A stretch of 64,000 nucleotides of DNA from Stentor roeselii (Eukaryota > Ciliophora > Heterotrichea > Heterotrichida > Stentoridae), in NCBI GenBank assembly GCA_006503475.1, contig RSEH01000029.1, positions 62,001 to 126,000 of the forward strand. Reading direction: 5' to 3'. Positions 29,152 to 38,762 of this stretch are shown piece after piece. Numbering within the stretch: the first letter of the stretch is position 1; each line of letters starts with the position of its first letter. A program made the position numbers and the translations under genes. The notes beneath the pieces are model-generated. The model saw only the letters and a program-made list of their open reading frames with translations. It made no database searches and was not told where the DNA came from.

Positions 29152-29455
29152 GATAGATAATTTGAATTTCATTGAAAGTTAAATTGATTGGATCCAGGTT
29201 TATAATGTTTAAAATAGTAATTTATATGAGGTTATATTGTTTATATTGATATAAATATCACAAGTTTTCTTTTAAATTCAATTTGTAAATAGTTGAATAA
29301 AGCTTCCTTTTACCATCCTAATACAACTAACTCTTTGCAATATAAAAAGAATCTAATCATAATTTAAACTTCAAATTGAAATAAAAGAGAAATCCTCTAA
29401 TCTAAGACCAAACGATTAAAATTAAGTAAATATATTTCTCTAAATAAACCATAGA
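29152..29455. other. Convergent 3' spacer
   Basis: 304 bp, AT-rich, between the convergent DDX56-like and channel genes; no further feature seen. Confidence 0.5.
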
Positions 29456-31321
29456 TTAATCATTTTTATCCTCCTGTTCCTCCAAATCTTCAATTTTATC
29501 ATTATCAAAGAACTGGAACTCAAGTCCAGTTAAAATCCTCGACAAAGTATCAATTTTTTTCATAATCTCCATAATCGATGCATCTTCATTCTCATCCAGC
29601 ATCGCTCTAGAAGTAGGTGCAAGAGTTTTCCTCAAAACCGCATATTCCCTAACAGAAACTTCAGGAGTACTTAAAAGTTTCCTTCTCGTATTTTCATCAA
29701 ATTCATGAAAACCTTGTCTATCCAAACAGTTCAACTGTTCCCTTCTTTTAAAAAGTGCCTCTTTGCGATAATTCGCTTCAACAATCATCTCACATTTAAT
29801 TTTCTCAAAATAATAAAGAACATTCGAAAAAAGTTCATCTCTCGAAAGTGTGAAAAGTTCACAAGATTTAATCGCTTTAGATGAAACATACCGAATTTCA
29901 CTTAAAAAAATTTCAATATCTCCAAAATAATCTCCTTCATTCAAAGTTTCAAAAACGACTTCAGAGGACTGACACTCGTCATATAAGACCACTTCTCCAG
30001 TTTTAATAAAAAACATTTCTTCAGTGAACTCGCCTTTCTTGTAGATGATGTCTTTGGCCTTCACTTTGAAAGGCTTTAAAAAGTCAATCACAGTTGTAAT
30101 GAACTTGACTTGTTTTCCTGCAAAGAACTTATTCTTATCAATGAGACTACGATTCATGACGATGTTTAACTGCATTGCTAACTTTTTTGGAAGATTTGAA
30201 ATGATTTCGTTTCTTTCCTTGTTAAGCGTTGAAAGGTTGTACTCTAAAGCAGCTTTAAGTTTTTCATAAAAGACTCTGTTCAAGTTGTACTTTTTCGCAA
30301 TGTCCTGCAAAATAATCAGCTTTGCATCAAGTTTCGCTTTTTTCTTGTCCATGTCAGCCATGAGCGAGGTGATAGTGCCGATGGTATAGGAGTAAAAAAA
30401 TACACCTGCAAGTTCAACGAAGACCACTGCAGCCCTTTCTATGTCTGAGGCAGGAGTGATGTCGCCGTAGCCAATTGTGCAAAGAGTTGTTACAGTCCAA
30501 TAAACACTTGCCAGGTACTTTTCTTCGAGACTTAAGTCGACAATCCCGTATTTGTAAACCCAGTTATTCACGTTATCGCTGTTAAAACTTGCTACAAAGT
30601 ACAGACAACAGGCGAATAAGTGACATATCGCAAGGATGCTTAAGGTGAAATATACTAGTCTTTCCATTCCTATTGATACTTTTGAGAAACATTCTAAACA
30701 GGTTAGAACTTTGTTTTTGTTTTTTAATACTTTGAATAATCTGGCTAGTTTCATTATTTTTACCAGACGGTAGAGACGGGGAAGTTTTGAGAAACGCATT
30801 AAACTTCCCCAACCTGTGCCTTCGAAGACGGCTTGAGTGGGAATGCTTGAGGCGATATCGAAGACCATCCAGGTCTTCAGATAATTTTTGAAAATTTTCC
30901 AATGAGAAGTAACAAGAATTTCCTCCGCATTAACAAAAGCCATGAAACAATTGAAAACAACATCTAACATAAACAATCCATCAATCAAATAATCAATAAC
31001 AACCCAAGTGAGTGAGTCACTGTCAATAAAAGCCAGTCGATAAGGTGTTAAAGTGATAGTGTAAACCATAAGCAAAAGTATCACCATATCCCAGAGGATT
31101 TTAAATGTATCATCGGGAAAGATTATAAAACGCACTGAACGGTATTCGTTCATTTCTCGAAATTTTATAGTCTCTTCTATCTACTTTTTACTTACCTTAT
31201 CCGCTTCATCAATTAAACTCATTGCTCGTTGCAGGAACAGGCATCGGTCTTGCTCGAACGGGTATATGTCTTCTGTGTCTAAAGGAACAATTTTTCCTGA
31301 TTTTCTTTGGGTGGATACCAT
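29456..31321 (-). CDS. Voltage-gated K+ channel with cyclic-nucleotide-binding domain, one intron
   Basis: Exons 31196-31321 and 29456-31180 give 616 aa. Six transmembrane segments: S1 (about 64-84), S2, S3, a basic S4 (SKLPRLYRLVKIMKLARLFK), S5, and pore helix with filter TIGYGD, then S6. A C-linker and a cyclic-nucleotide-binding domain follow (IIYKKGEFTEEMFFIKTGEV, LNEGDYFGDIEIFL), with an acidic coiled tail. This is the EAG/HCN/CNG channel plan; the GYGD filter indicates K+ selectivity. The domain's phosphate-binding cassette is altered (DYFGDIEIFLSEIRYVS), so ligand binding is uncertain. In ciliates such channels tune membrane potential and ciliary beating. The first exon adds 42 cytoplasmic residues. 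Confidence 0.93.
31181..31195 (-). other. 15-nt intron in the K+ channel gene
   Basis: On the minus strand GTAAGTAAAAAGTAG; contains an in-frame TAG and joins ...IDEADK to IEETIKFREM... in frame. Confidence 0.9.
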
Positions 31322-31357
31322 TTAAATTTTATTTATTTTAATCTTAAGAGATTTAAT

Positions 31358-32758
31358 TTAAGATTGGTTTATCGGAGTTGTTAGACTGATTCTTAGGTCT
31401 TCGTTTTTTGACTTGCGTTTTCGGCAGAACATAGAAAAAGACTCTTTCCATCCTTTTTGAGGGAATCGCTAAGTGGGTATTACGGATAAGTCCCAGGCTA
31501 TGAACCATAAGATTGACCCGAAGCAGAGCCAGAGAAGAGTGCAGATCATTCCCAAGAACATACCGATTGTGTCGAACCAAGCTCCGATGATAGTTGGGGA
31601 GGGAAAATCTCCGAACACATGTAAAATAAAAATAGAAATTGCATTTGACTGCCCTCTCAAGTGATTTGGCACACAAAACATTGTGCTTATAGCGATGGGT
31701 GTATTCACCAAGAAGATGAAAAACTCTCCTATAGTCAAGCCGCTTAAATAACACAGTAAATTTCCAGGGTAGTCTACCAAAACTGACACAGATAAAAAGA
31801 CTATAGAGAAACACATTCCTAAAAATAATGCATAAGGCATTATCATATTTGACTTCTCGACTTTCACCCAGTCTAGTTCTTCACTTTGCTCATTTTTTTC
31901 TTGATACTTTCTGATCAGATAGTCTAGCAAAGCTGACCCTGCAAATGTTCCTACCAGGCCGCAGAAGACTGTCACTGATCCCAGAGCTATTGTGGCAACT
32001 TGACCATTTACTTTATAGAACTTTTCAATAAAATAAGGCCCCCAAAATGCTATTCCTCCGATGGTGAACTGATAACAACTATATCCGAGGCACAAAAAGA
32101 CAAATACCGGGATTTTTAAAAGACTGCAGACTTCTTGGTAAAGGTTTTCTTTTTTGCCATCTTCTCTTTTTGCATATAGGCCAGGGTCCTTATAACAAAC
32201 CAAGCAAACAACAATAAACGGTACCATAAGCAAGCCCTCAATAAAAAACGGGTATTTCCAAGATCCAGTAAGCAAACTAACCTGATTTCCAAAAATAAAC
32301 CCAAAAGCATATCCCAATGCCGAACTCGAGTAAAATATTCCAATCCACAAGTTCTGTTTGCCCTTAGGTGCAATATCAAGAATACAAGGAGGAGCCAGAC
32401 AAACAAACGAAGCTTCTCCGATTCCAGTGATAGACCTAGCAGCAAGAATCATAAAATAATCATAGCTAAGTCCAGTGAAAAAAACGGCAGCAGTCCATAC
32501 AAAGTTCCCAACAGCCATTAGGTAAATCGGGTGAAAAGTACTTGAATAATAAGCAAAAAGTGGTGATGCAAGAATATATCCAAACATGAAGACTGAGCCT
32601 AAACTTCCAGCTTGTACTGAAGTGAGTCCTAATCCACTTTCTTTCTCAAGTAAAGGCACAACAGCAGCTAAAGCCCCTCGGTCAATCAATATCAACAAGT
32701 TGATGCAAGTGAACATGAAGAGCATGAACTTGTTGCTAAGTTTAACAGAACAGACCAT
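31358..32758 (-). CDS. Spinster-like MFS transporter, one intron
   Basis: Exons 31484-32758 and 31358-31468 give 461 aa. Twelve hydrophobic segments. Spinster/MFS hallmarks: ILIDRGALAAVVP in TM1, a GSLGSVFMFGYILASP block, RSITGIGEASFVCLAPP (the GxGEA motif of the Spns family) and GYAFGFIFG. Animal Spns1/2 carry lysophospholipids or sphingosine-1-phosphate out of lysosomes or cells; substrate here unknown. The 15-nt intron separates a basic cytoplasmic tail (RFPQKGWKES..., ending PINQS) from the last transmembrane segment; retention would instead end the protein after four residues. Lies 36 bp downstream of the channel gene start on the same strand. Confidence 0.88.
31469..31483 (-). other. 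15-nt intron in the MFS gene
   Basis: On the minus strand GTAATACCCACTTAG. Ends with an in-frame TAG; removal adds a 36-aa tail. Confidence 0.85.
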
Positions 32759-32766
32759 TTATAAGA

Positions 32767-32944
32767 GATTTCTTATTCTCTTATTCTCTTATTCTCCTAT
32801 TCTCTTATTCTCTTATTCTTTATTCTTTTATTCTTTTATTCTCTTATTCTCTTATTCTCTTATTCTCTTATTCTCTTATTCTCTTATTCTCTTATTCTCC
32901 TATTCTCCTATTCTCCTATTCTCTATTCTCTTATTCTTTATTAT
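32767..32944. repeat. 8-bp microsatellite (CTTATTCT)n
   Basis: About 20 imperfect copies of CTTATTCT with some TCCTATTC and TTATTCTT variants, filling almost the whole spacer between the 3' end of the K/E-rich gene and the start of the MFS gene. The long frames seen across it on the plus strand are by-products of the repeat. Confidence 0.9.
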
Positions 32945-32954
32945 CTTAAACTAT

Positions 32955-35819
32955 CTACCTCAGTCTAGGAACTCGTCGATTATGACAATTCGAGCAAATC
33001 CCTTGAATCACGAACGGGTTCTTCCTAAGACAGACCAGGCAAATCAAGTCTTCGCAGTTAGAACAAATCACAATCACAGCGTCTTTCGCTTTTTTCTCAT
33101 CACAAAATCCGCATAAGGCCGCATTTCGATCTTCAGCTTCACTGACGTCGATCCAGTAGCACTTGTCAGTCCTCACACATCCCGTGCAAGGAGAAAAAGA
33201 CTCTCCGAAGATCTTTGATTGAATAAAGCATCTAATGCAATGGACTTCTTCGCCTTTAGTTATCTTCGCAGAACAGTTCATGCAGGACTTGCATTGAGGG
33301 ACTGAAGACGCTGGAGCTATTGAAGCTACTCCGGTTTTCATGTACTTGTCGTTGCATGAGTCGCATTTTAAGAGATAATTCGATCTTTTAAGCTCTCGGG
33401 CACACTTCGTGCAGTAAATTCCGCCGCAGAAACTGGTGTTTTCGGTTTCTTCGTAGGTTTCTTCTGGTTCTTGAATCTTTGAGGAACGCTTTTTTTCTTC
33501 TTCTTGTCGGAATTTTTCTTCTTTTTTTCGGTCTTCTTCTTCTTTTCTTTTGCGGTCGGATTCTTCTTTTTTCTTCCGGTCTTCTTCTTCTTTTCGTTTA
33601 CGGTCAGCTTCTTCTTTCTTCTTGCGATCAGCTTCTTCTTTCTTCTTGCGATCTTCTTCTTCTTTCTTTTTGCGATCAGCTTCTTCTTTCTTCTTGCGAT
33701 CAGCTTCTTCTTTCTTCTTGCGATCTTCTTCTTCTTTCCTTTTACGATCTTCTTCTTCTTTTTTCTTTCGATCTTCATCTTCTTTCCTTTTGCGGTCAGC
33801 TTCTTCTTTCTTTTTACGGTCGGCTTCTTCTTGTTTTCTGCGGTCTTCTTCTTCTTTTTTTCTTCTCGCTTCTTCTTTTATTTGTGCTTCTAAGCGCTTT
33901 TGCTCCTCTATCTGTTGTTGCTCTTCTTCAATTCGTTTCTGCTCATCAGCAAGTCTTTTTTCTTCAGCCTTTCTTGCTATTTCAGCCTTTTTCTCATCAG
34001 CGATTCTTTTTTTTTCAGCTTCCTTTTCTTTCATATTTTTTAAATACTCTTCTTCTTCCCTCGCTCTCTTTTTCTTTTCTTCCTGTAATCTTTGGACACG
34101 AAGCCTTTCTTTATTAGCTTTTTCTTCCTCAGCAATTCTCTCTTGTTCAAGTCTTTCATCTTCAATTTCCTTCTCCATTTCCAAAAGTCTTTTTTCCTCC
34201 TCATCCCTCTTCAATTCTTCCTCCTCAGCCATTTGTTCTTCAATTTCCTGTTGAGCCCTTTCATCCTCAAGTCTTTTCCTCTCATTTTCCTCCTCTTCAA
34301 TAATTTTCAATTTTTCAATTCTTTCAAGTTCCAAAGCTTTAAGTTCCTCTTCCAATCTAAATTTTTCAGCAAGAACTTTTTCTTCTTCCATTCTTTTTTC
34401 ATGTTCCTCAGCAAGTCGAATTTCTTCCTGAACGATGAGATTTTCAAAGTTTTTCGCAGCTTCTTCAAGTCTCATCTGAGCTTCAGCGATTTTCTGTTCA
34501 GCTAATTTTTTTTCTTGTAAAATTTTTTCAGTTTCCTCTTGTTTTTTCAAGTTAACCTCATCTTGATACCTGAGAGTTTCATTGATCGAGTTTTTATTAT
34601 TCTGTTCTTTAATCTTCTGTAAAAACTTTCTTCTCTCATTAAGTCTTTTTTCTTCCTCAATTCTTTTATTCTGTGCACGATTTTTCACATTAAAAATCAA
34701 ATTTTCTATTTCTTTTCTTCTTATTTCCTTGATTTTATTTTCTTCCTCCGTCATTTTTTCCTCAATTTTTCTGATCTCTTCCCTTCTGACTATCTCTTCC
34801 TTAATCAACTCAGTTTCCTTCATCCACTTGAACCGTTCTTTCGAGTCTAAAGTGACATCTCCTCTGAAGTTCATCAATTTACTATCATCTAAAATCGAGT
34901 CGCGGAAGCGACTCTGAAAAAATCCATCAGCTGACAAATTTCTAGACAAAATCGAAAAATCTCCTGAAAATTGCCCTGAATTTCTAAGACCTGGACTTTT
35001 TTCAATGTCGATTTTTCTTTTTTCTTTGAAATTTTTGGCTCTTTGGGCCATTCGGGATTGAAATTTGTTTTCTTCGATTTGGAAGGAAGATGGTGGGCTT
35101 GATAGACGGCCGATTGACTTTCGGTCAAGACCTGGAGAAGCTAAATCGCCTCGAGGAGATGTTGGAAGGGTCCTTGGTGAAGTAAGAGGGTCTTGATTTT
35201 CAATTTCTTGATGCAAGTTCTTTCTCATGTCTTCTTCTTCGACTACTTGAAGCCCATCGTCTTCTAATGTGAAGTCGCGGTACTCGTAAGGAAAAAGAAC
35301 AAATAAACTATTTCCGTCATCGTAAAGCGTTAAATTCACGAAAGAGTCATCAACGAGAAACTTGAATTTTTTAGAGTTTTTCATTAACACCAAAATATTC
35401 ACCTTTAAAGAAAGAGCGTAAAACTCGATAAGCTGTAATTTTTCGTTATGACTTGATTTGGAATCACGTACTTCAAACATTTCTTGCAAGTTGATTATAA
35501 AACTCACAAAAGTTTCATCGAAAATCATCGAATTCAACACTTTTAGCTGCTTTTTCTCAAATAGTTCTTCAAAATCTTCATAAACTTCTGCATAGTTCAT
35601 TTGGAAGTCGTCATTCAAAGCTTGAGGAACAAGACTCAAAACATGGCCAAAGTAATCAGTCAAGCCCTGCCCTTTACAAAAGCTGATCAAATGTTCAAGA
35701 CTTGCCACAAACAAGTTACTGAACAAGTTGCACAGATCTACTTCTCTACAACTTTTAAATAACTTCAGAAACGAGTTTTCTCCGGATTTCGAAATACTTT
35801 TAATAGGCCGGATCGCCAT
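32955..35819 (-). CDS. Large K/E-rich coiled-coil protein with Cys-rich C-terminus, possible otubain-like N-terminus
   Basis: 954 aa in three parts. Residues 1-190 are globular; SGENSFLKLFKSC sits where otubain-type (peptidase C65) deubiquitinases have GxNCFYRAF, and NILVLMKN...LTLYDDGNSLFVLFPY recalls their C-terminal strands, but the catalytic Cys would be Ser, so any such domain is inactive (tentative). A Ser/Pro linker holds several SPR/SPG sites. Residues about 330-770 are continuous charged helix, ending in thirteen 8-aa (A/E)DRKKKEE repeats. The last 170 residues have five or six CxxC zinc pairs (CTKC, CDSC, CKSC...CSAK, CIRC, CTGC, CGFC, CSNC, CLVC, CSNC), like RING/B-box-type cross-brace domains. 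Role unknown. Confidence 0.8.
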   Translation of the reverse strand: MAIRPIKSISKSGENSFLKLFKSCREVDLCNLFSNLFVASLEHLISFCKGQGLTDYFGHVLSLVPQALNDDFQMNYAEVYEDFEELFEKKQLKVLNSMIFDETFVSFIINLQEMFEVRDSKSSHNEKLQLIEFYALSLKVNILVLMKNSKKFKFLVDDSFVNLTLYDDGNSLFVLFPYEYRDFTLEDDGLQVVEEEDMRKNLHQEIENQDPLTSPRTLPTSPRGDLASPGLDRKSIGRLSSPPSSFQIEENKFQSRMAQRAKNFKEKRKIDIEKSPGLRNSGQFSGDFSILSRNLSADGFFQSRFRDSILDDSKLMNFRGDVTLDSKERFKWMKETELIKEEIVRREEIRKIEEKMTEEENKIKEIRRKEIENLIFNVKNRAQNKRIEEEKRLNERRKFLQKIKEQNNKNSINETLRYQDEVNLKKQEETEKILQEKKLAEQKIAEAQMRLEEAAKNFENLIVQEEIRLAEEHEKRMEEEKVLAEKFRLEEELKALELERIEKLKIIEEEENERKRLEDERAQQEIEEQMAEEEELKRDEEEKRLLEMEKEIEDERLEQERIAEEEKANKERLRVQRLQEEKKKRAREEEEYLKNMKEKEAEKKRIADEKKAEIARKAEEKRLADEQKRIEEEQQQIEEQKRLEAQIKEEARRKKEEEDRRKQEEADRKKKEEADRKRKEDEDRKKKEEEDRKRKEEEDRKKKEEADRKKKEEADRKKKEEEDRKKKEEADRKKKEEADRKRKEEEDRKKKEESDRKRKEEEDRKKEEKFRQEEEKKRSSKIQEPEETYEETENTSFCGGIYCTKCARELKRSNYLLKCDSCNDKYMKTGVASIAPASSVPQCKSCMNCSAKITKGEEVHCIRCFIQSKIFGESFSPCTGCVRTDKCYWIDVSEAEDRNAALCGFCDEKKAKDAVIVICSNCEDLICLVCLRKNPFVIQGICSNCHNRRVPRLR
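33525..33850 (-). repeat. 24-bp coding tandem repeat, about 13 copies
   Basis: Units of 24 bp encode (A/E)DRKKKEE and variants. Some neighbouring copies are nearly identical in DNA, implying ongoing expansion or gene conversion. Such single alpha-helix repeats act as rigid spacers. Confidence 0.85.
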
Positions 35820-35847
35820 TTATAGGAAACTAGCCATTAAATCGTGG

Positions 35848-35986
35848 AAGTTCTTTTAAATTTTGATTGGATTTAAAGTTCTTTTAAATTTTGATTGGAT
35901 TTAAAGTTCTTTTAAATTTTGATTGGATTTAAAGTTCTTTTAAATTTAGATTGGATTTAAAGTTCTTTAAATTTTGATTGGATTTA
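35848..35986. repeat. 28-bp tandem repeat, five copies
   Basis: AAGTTCTTTTAAATTTTGAT-GGATTTA-type units start at 35848, 35876, 35904, 35932 and 35960; the last is one base shorter and the fourth has one change. It lies between the start of the K/E-rich gene and the end of the B-box gene. Confidence 0.95.
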
Positions 35987-36021
35987 AACAAGACCGCGGG
36001 TCTTAGCATTAAAATTAAGTC

Positions 36022-37335
36022 TTAGGCAAAACAAGCTAAAACTTTCAGATCGCGATTTCCAAGATTTAAAGAATAAACAGTTTTATTCACATCCAACATG
36101 AAGAAAATTTTTCCAAAGAGCAGAAGAGGTTGTCCAAGGTTAGAATATTCCAATCTTGGAATTTTGCTTATTTTCTTTGTAACAAAATTCGGTTCAGGAG
36201 TGACACAAAACAAAGTCTTATTCTTCAAAATAAAGAAATTTTCCCTGAAAGGTACCATGACAAAGTACTCAATATTCTCAAAAACAGACAACACCCTGCA
36301 AGTGCCATCTTCAGGGTTGAACACTTCGATATTATTCTCATCTCCCACATAAATCTTCTCACCAACAACACAAAGAGTCATCTGCGCCTTAGGCGCATTT
36401 AACTTTCCACAGACCTGCCATTGTTCATCTCCAATTTTAATCTTTTCAATAGAGTCATTTTCGCCTTCAGTCGAAACTCCTCCAAAGACAAAAAGTTGAG
36501 ATTTAAAAAAAATCATTCCATGAAAATATCTTTCAACAGTCATCGGAGGCAAGTCCTGAATTTCCATATCATAAGGATTGATAGTGAAAGCCTCGAAACG
36601 GACAGATTCATTTAAACATCCTCCTGAAAAGGCCAATGAAAAGTTACTGATAAAGCACCAAGCCGGGTAAAGTGCGAAAGTCTTGTTAAGGTACTGCTTG
36701 TAAACCACTTTTTCATGAACCACGTCGAAAAAGTGCCCTGATGACGTACTCGGCCGGAGGTAAGGGATAAGAATCGCTTTGCCTTCTGGGTAGACCACGT
36801 GTTTCACACTCATACTTGATGAAAGATGAGAAAAAATCTCGGAATCTTCTTCTGGATAAAGAATCTCTGAAAATGTCAGAGAATTCACCTCTGACTCACT
36901 TGAAAGACATGAGATTAAATGGGCAAGGCCACTTGATGATGGGTTTCGAGAGTAAAGAGCGTGGAAGTTTTTTTCGAAGCAGAATTTTCCGAAATCTCGA
37001 CTTTGAAGTACTTTTTTTAGTTGGTTTTCAGAGATTTTGTCGATTAAGGCTTTTAAGGAGGACTTTCGCTCTGTTAGGAGATCGGATGCTGTGGATTTTA
37101 ATGTGGGAAGGGATGTGATTAGGGATTTTATCGACTTTTGGCAGGAGGAAAGACAGGAAAGACGGTGAGCTTCGGATTCGTTTTGCTTTTTGAACCACTC
37201 GGTGTAGGTCATTATGTATTTTGAGTGGCCTGTTGTTCGGACGTGCTGCTCTGAACAGCTTTCACACATTTTTGAACTGTCTTTGATGCAGATTAATGAA
37301 ACCTGCTTTCTTCTACTGCACAGCTTGCAATTCAT
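36022..37335 (-). CDS. B-box zinc finger and Kelch-like protein
   Basis: 437 aa from the ATG at 37335 (MNCKLCSRRK). An ATG 21 bp further up overlaps the stop of the preceding gene and is the alternative. Residues 3-45 are a B-box-like finger: CKLC, CIKD, CESC, then HVRTTGHSKY. A helical linker follows. The C-terminal half has Kelch-type blades: YFHGMIFFKSQLFVFGGVS and MTLCVVGEKIYVGDENNIEVFN. B-box plus Kelch proteins are common in ciliates and usually act as substrate or cytoskeleton adaptors; target unknown. The gene follows the coiled-coil gene with about 17 bp between them. Confidence 0.75.
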   Translation of the reverse strand: MNCKLCSRRKQVSLICIKDSSKMCESCSEQHVRTTGHSKYIMTYTEWFKKQNESEAHRLSCLSSCQKSIKSLITSLPTLKSTASDLLTERKSSLKALIDKISENQLKKVLQSRDFGKFCFEKNFHALYSRNPSSSGLAHLISCLSSESEVNSLTFSEILYPEEDSEIFSHLSSSMSVKHVVYPEGKAILIPYLRPSTSSGHFFDVVHEKVVYKQYLNKTFALYPAWCFISNFSLAFSGGCLNESVRFEAFTINPYDMEIQDLPPMTVERYFHGMIFFKSQLFVFGGVSTEGENDSIEKIKIGDEQWQVCGKLNAPKAQMTLCVVGEKIYVGDENNIEVFNPEDGTCRVLSVFENIEYFVMVPFRENFFILKNKTLFCVTPEPNFVTKKISKIPRLEYSNLGQPLLLFGKIFFMLDVNKTVYSLNLGNRDLKVLACFA

Positions 37336-37352
37336 TATTAGATTATTAATTT

Positions 37353-38762
37353 TCATTTGTTTTTCATAAGCAGCTCAAGACTAGACTCGAATATCCTGCG
37401 ATTCAACCTAGCCTCATGTTCAGTGAACAACAACTCATCCACTTTTCTTTTCTGCTTCTGAGCCATCTGTGACTCAAGTTCATTTTTCATAATTTTTTGA
37501 TTTTCCCTTTTTTGACTTTCATTATTTTCGAATTCTTTCAAAGCTTGAAACTCAGAAATTTTCGCAATTCGAGCTTCTTTCATCTTTTCCTTAAAATCTT
37601 GGTGCTGCTGAAGTTCCTTTTCCTTTATCTGTAAGAGAATAGATTTCTGATTATCAAGTTCTTCAACGACTTTCAACTTACTTCTCTCAGGGATCACTAA
37701 AGAATTATTTCCAGAAAATGAAGAACTTGGAGTTTTCGCTAAAGGCATTAATTTTCTCAGTCTTTTTTCATCCTGCACCCAATTAACTCTATTTTTCACC
37801 TGATCTCTCTGAAGATTCTCAATTTTTTCCATATTTTCCAGTCTAATCGCCATGAGTTCTCTTGATTTATTCCTCGACCCCATCATTTTTTTCTGAATTT
37901 CTGATTTTTTCGAAAGACATTCACTTAACAAGTCCTTCGAAATGATTTTAAATTTTTTTTTCCTTTCATTTTTTTTAAAATTTTCTTCTTTTTCTTCATT
38001 TTTCAACTTTTCCAGAAAAAGTGAGTCTTCCTGAATATTTTGATTGATTTGCAATAAATTTTTTTCTATTTTCCTTGCAACGAGTTGATCAAGGTCTTGT
38101 TTCCAGGTCGATTTTTTGAGTTCTGAGATTTCGCTGGGTAAAACAAGAGAACATTGAAGTGGTTTGATTTCCTTGAACTTTGCCGAGTCCCTGACCTGCT
38201 GATCTAAAAAGTCTTTATACTCCTTCTGGTTCCTCTTCTTCAATCGTGACTTATCCCGTTCTTCCTTCACGAACTTCAAATAGTCCGCTTTGTGAATTTG
38301 TCCCCAGACGTCAAAGTGATTTTTGTTGTGATTTGGTGAAATTGAACGGTAAAGTCTCCAAATTTCTGAAGATTTTTCAGGGTTTGTTGGAGATTCGCTT
38401 GGGAATAACGCGTTGTCTGGGTTCCTTGATACTTTTTTTTTTCCTGCTTTGAAGGAAGTCGAACGGTAAGATTTTAGAATATCGTGAAAGTCGTCTTGAG
38501 ATGATTGAAACAAAGGATTTGGTGATTTTTGAAGGGCATGTTGATGGGTATTTGAAGCTTGTGATGAAAAGTTGGAGTTTTTTGAGGAACGGTGAGATTT
38601 TATACTGGATTCTAAGGTTTCTAGGTCCGATACGCTTATTTTTGACTTGGTTTTGATATTGGAGATGTGGGATTTTATTATTGACTTCGTTTCTGCATCT
38701 GAACCGAACTTCTCGAGAAGACCTTCGTATAACTCAAGAAGGGCTTTTTGCTTGTTATTCAT
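37353..38762 (-). CDS. Coiled-coil protein, stop TGA
   Basis: 469 aa. The N-terminal 60 residues are helical; a Ser-rich region (60-150) is followed by coiled coil to the end. A block YKDFLDQQVRDSAKFK resembles YKEFLEKQMIEKNNQKLK in the protein at 8.5-9.4 kb. The stop is TGA, overlapping a possible ATG of the next gene (ATGA). Likely cytoskeletal; not identified further. Confidence 0.75.
   Translation of the reverse strand: MNNKQKALLELYEGLLEKFGSDAETKSIIKSHISNIKTKSKISVSDLETLESSIKSHRSSKNSNFSSQASNTHQHALQKSPNPLFQSSQDDFHDILKSYRSTSFKAGKKKVSRNPDNALFPSESPTNPEKSSEIWRLYRSISPNHNKNHFDVWGQIHKADYLKFVKEERDKSRLKKRNQKEYKDFLDQQVRDSAKFKEIKPLQCSLVLPSEISELKKSTWKQDLDQLVARKIEKNLLQINQNIQEDSLFLEKLKNEEKEENFKKNERKKKFKIISKDLLSECLSKKSEIQKKMMGSRNKSRELMAIRLENMEKIENLQRDQVKNRVNWVQDEKRLRKLMPLAKTPSSSFSGNNSLVIPERSKLKVVEELDNQKSILLQIKEKELQQHQDFKEKMKEARIAKISEFQALKEFENNESQKRENQKIMKNELESQMAQKQKRKVDELLFTEHEARLNRRIFESSLELLMKNK

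Noticed and set aside
32586-33116. Plus-strand frame rich in Phe, Ser, Tyr, Leu
   Set aside because: Produced by the (CTTATTCT)n repeat and the antisense of the MFS start.
33479-34254. Long plus-strand hydrophobic frames opposite the K/E-rich gene
   Set aside because: Antisense of Lys/Glu codon repeats always reads as Phe/Ser/Leu; the minus-strand protein has zinc motifs and a sensible start.
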